From NCBI GenBank assembly GCA_029975965.1, contig JARKOV010000003.1, positions 1 to 24,827 of the forward strand: a DNA stretch of 24,827 nt. The letters are read 5' to 3'. Source of the DNA: Anaerolinea sp. (GTDB taxonomy: Bacteria; Chloroflexota; Anaerolineae; Anaerolineales; Anaerolineaceae). Below, piece by piece: positions 23,267 to 24,827 of the stretch (position 1 is its first letter; each line of letters starts with the position of its first letter). Below the pieces are notes generated by a model that was not told where the DNA came from, did not search any database, and saw only the letters and a list, made by a program, of their open reading frames with translations. Both the position numbers and the translations under genes were made by a program.

Positions 23267-24565
23267 ATGGCGCAAGAATCAAAAATTGCCGAAAAGTGGC
23301 AAAAACCATTTTTCTTGATCTGGACCGGGCAATCTTTCTCTTTGATCGGGAGCATGCTGGTGCAGTTCGCCCTGGTCTGGTGGATGACCGAGACAACCGG
23401 GTCGGCGACCGTGCTGGCCACCGCGACGATCGTATCCATTTTGCCCCAAATCCTGTTGGGGCCATTCGCCGGGGCGTTGGTCGACCGCTGGAACCGCAAG
23501 CTGGTCATGTTGGTGGCCGACGCGGTGACCGCGCTGGCGACCCTGGTCCTGGTGGTGCTTTTCTGGACCGGGCACATCCAGATCTGGCATCTCTTCGTCG
23601 CCCAGTTTGTTCGCGCCCTGGGAGGCACCTTCCACTGGCCGGCTATGTCGGCCTCGACCTCGCTGATGGTCCCCGACCAACATCTTTCGCGCATCGCGGG
23701 GATCAACCAGGCTTTGCAGGGCGTTTTGGGCATCATCGCTCCGCCATTGGGCGCTTTTCTGATGAGCATCCTGCCGATTTACGCCGTGCTGGCCATCGAT
23801 ATCGGCACGGCCACTCTGGCGATCATCCCCTTGCTCTTCGTGCGCATCCCACAGCCGGCCAAGAAGCTGGAGGGCGTGGTGACGCCCCGGCAGGTGCTGC
23901 GCGACGTGCGCGAGGGGTTCCGCTACCTCTCCGCCTGGCCGGGCATGCTGATCCTGTTGGGGATGGCAACCCTGATCAACATGCTCTTCAACCCGGCCTT
24001 CAGCCTGATGCCGTTGATGATCACGCGCATTTTCAATGGCGGCGCGATGCAACTGGGTGTGATCAACTCCGCCTGGGGCTTTGGCGTGATCGCCGGCGGG
24101 TTGGCGCTGGGAGCCTGGGGCGGGTTCAAGCGGAAAATCTACACCTCGATGACTGGCCTGGTGGGGATGAGCCTTGGGACTTTGATCCTGAGCATGGCCC
24201 CCGCCAACCTGTTCGGGGTGGCGCTGGGCGGCATGGCCCTGGCAGGTTTCATGAATCCGATCACCAACGGCCCGCTGTTCGCCCTGTTGCAGACACGCAT
24301 CACCCCGGAGATGCAGGGCCGGGTCTTTACCCTGGTTGGCAGCCTTTCGGCGGCGGCCAGCCCGCTGGGTCTGGCGATGGCTGCGCCGGTCGCCGAAACG
24401 TTGGGAATCCGCTTCTGGTTTTACATCGCGGGCTTTTTCTGCCTCGCAATGGGCGTGGCGGGCTACCTGATTCCCGCGGTGCGCAACCTGGATGATATGC
24501 CCACCGTGGCGGAAACCGAAGCGCAAGCCGGCATGTTGGCCGTACAGCCCGCGGCACACGACTGA
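23267..24565 (+). CDS. MFS exporter, DHA3/macrolide-efflux-like
   Basis: The 432-residue product has about twelve membrane helices. FFLIWTGQSFSLIGSMLVQFALVWW at the start, GPFAGALVDRWNRKLVMLVAD (the loop-2/3 motif of the major facilitator superfamily) and FRYLSAWPGMLILL in the middle loop are typical of MefA-like drug-proton antiporters. The second half carries ITPEMQGRVFTLVGSLSAAASPLG. It is expected to use the proton gradient to export small molecules; the substrate cannot be told. GGGAGG 4 nt before ATG supports the start. It is a single-gene unit between a palindrome and a strong terminator. No regulator gene is next to it. Confidence 0.88.
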   Translation: MAQESKIAEKWQKPFFLIWTGQSFSLIGSMLVQFALVWWMTETTGSATVLATATIVSILPQILLGPFAGALVDRWNRKLVMLVADAVTALATLVLVVLFWTGHIQIWHLFVAQFVRALGGTFHWPAMSASTSLMVPDQHLSRIAGINQALQGVLGIIAPPLGAFLMSILPIYAVLAIDIGTATLAIIPLLFVRIPQPAKKLEGVVTPRQVLRDVREGFRYLSAWPGMLILLGMATLINMLFNPAFSLMPLMITRIFNGGAMQLGVINSAWGFGVIAGGLALGAWGGFKRKIYTSMTGLVGMSLGTLILSMAPANLFGVALGGMALAGFMNPITNGPLFALLQTRITPEMQGRVFTLVGSLSAAASPLGLAMAAPVAETLGIRFWFYIAGFFCLAMGVAGYLIPAVRNLDDMPTVAETEAQAGMLAVQPAAHD

Positions 24566-24584
24566 CTTCTATCTCCTCCGTAAC

Positions 24585-24626
24585 GGGGCTGCCTGGATGC
24601 CTGATGCCGGGCAGCCCCAATTTTTT
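24585..24626 (+). terminator. Rho-independent terminator of the MFS gene
   Basis: GGGGCTGCC (24585-24593) pairs with GGCAGCCCC (24610-24618), the stem can extend inward by a few pairs, and TTTTTT (24621-24626) follows. Confidence 0.88.
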
Positions 24627-24706
24627 ATACCTCAAGCAAGGCTCTTGATCCCGGTTTTTCCCCTGGTGTTTTGGATTGCCTTCACGGCGATAGGGTTTCA
24701 ATTTTT

Positions 24707-24740
24707 TTGAACAATATGGGCTTAGCCCCACATTGTTCAG
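24707..24740. repeat. Intergenic hairpin
   Basis: GAACAATATGGG (24709-24720) pairs with 24727-24738 with one mismatch; the loop is CTTAGC. A T-run precedes it rather than follows it, so it is not a plus-strand terminator. Its GGG-cTTAG-CCC centre resembles the loop of the palindrome at 24789. Confidence 0.55.
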
Positions 24741-24751
24741 AAAATAAATGG

Positions 24752-24821
24752 AACTACTCGGCCAGAGGTGCAAGAGACCCGAATTTGAGGTGTTTGGGGG
24801 GGGTTAGCCCCCCCAAAAACC
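24752..24821. repeat. Dispersed repeat, copy 2, with palindrome
   Basis: AACTACTCGGCCAGAGG (24752-24768) and GAATTTGAGGTG (24781-24792) align with 1352-1392 at the other end of the window. The palindrome pairs 24789-24802 with 24808-24821 (one mismatch, loop GTTAG). The remaining gene-free stretch 24566-24827 holds only this, the MFS terminator and the hairpin at 24707. Confidence 0.7.
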
Positions 24822-24827
24822 ACAAAA

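Noticed and set aside
23131..24495. Long plus-strand open frame (454 codons) overlapping the MFS gene
   Set aside because: It is out of frame with the MFS gene, starts inside the terminator region and gives a low-complexity Gly/Arg/Pro-rich product.
23279..24559. Long open frame (426 codons) on the minus strand
   Set aside because: It is the antisense shadow of the MFS gene; its translation is rich in Gln, His and Arg with no membrane or known domain, as expected from GC-rich codon bias.
24707..24740. Second terminator for the MFS gene
   Set aside because: The T-run lies before, not after, the hairpin on the plus strand, and the strong terminator at 24585-24626 already serves the gene.

Overview
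The window looks like chromosomal DNA of a Chloroflexota bacterium, most likely of the class Anaerolineae. This is inferred from the gene content, not from a marker gene: a DUF2298 (Chlor_Arch_YYY) membrane protein, many GAF/PAS regulators, a six-GAF SpoIIE phosphatase, secreted Thr/Pro-rich stalk proteins, and a tRNA with no encoded CCA. There are no rRNA genes, insertion sequences, prophage or CRISPR arrays.

Layout. 1-1440: the end of an upstream gene, stacked hairpins, a degenerate tyrosine-recombinase-like gene (minus), and a repeat-rich non-coding stretch. 1550-5877 (minus): an envelope operon in the order histidine-kinase-like membrane sensor, double-LysM protein, LCP-family lipoprotein. 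6030-7995 (plus): a DUF3048 lipoprotein-like or secreted protein, tRNA-Leu(CAG) with a clear promoter and terminator, and an FtsB/DivIC-like division protein. 8125-15043 (minus): a partner-switching signalling cluster of PAS/GAF sensor, STAS anti-anti-sigma protein, RsbW-type ATPase and SpoIIE phosphatase. 15120-20245 (minus): UDP-glucose dehydrogenase, DUF2298 protein and a D-threonine aldolase/D-serine dehydratase-like enzyme. 20357-24565 (plus): a radical SAM/helix-hairpin-helix protein, a DUF6504 protein, a DUF2089 protein with a SHOCT-like partner, and an MFS exporter.

Main points of interest. (1) The radical SAM gene has a near-perfect promoter, a GAAC-N4-GTTC palindrome matching the Gram-positive-type LexA box between -35 and -10, and an ATG exactly where transcription should start, so it may be a leaderless, SOS-controlled DNA-repair gene. 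(2) Two other genes also place a -10 hexamer exactly 6 nt before ATG, which suggests leaderless mRNAs are common here. (3) Two proteins keep a catalytic fold but lack key residues: the histidine kinase has Gln at the phosphoacceptor His, and the recombinase lacks its Tyr nucleophile and most of its active site. (4) A family of intergenic palindromes with a TGTTTGGG-like arm occurs four times, and two copies share a longer conserved flank 23 kb apart.
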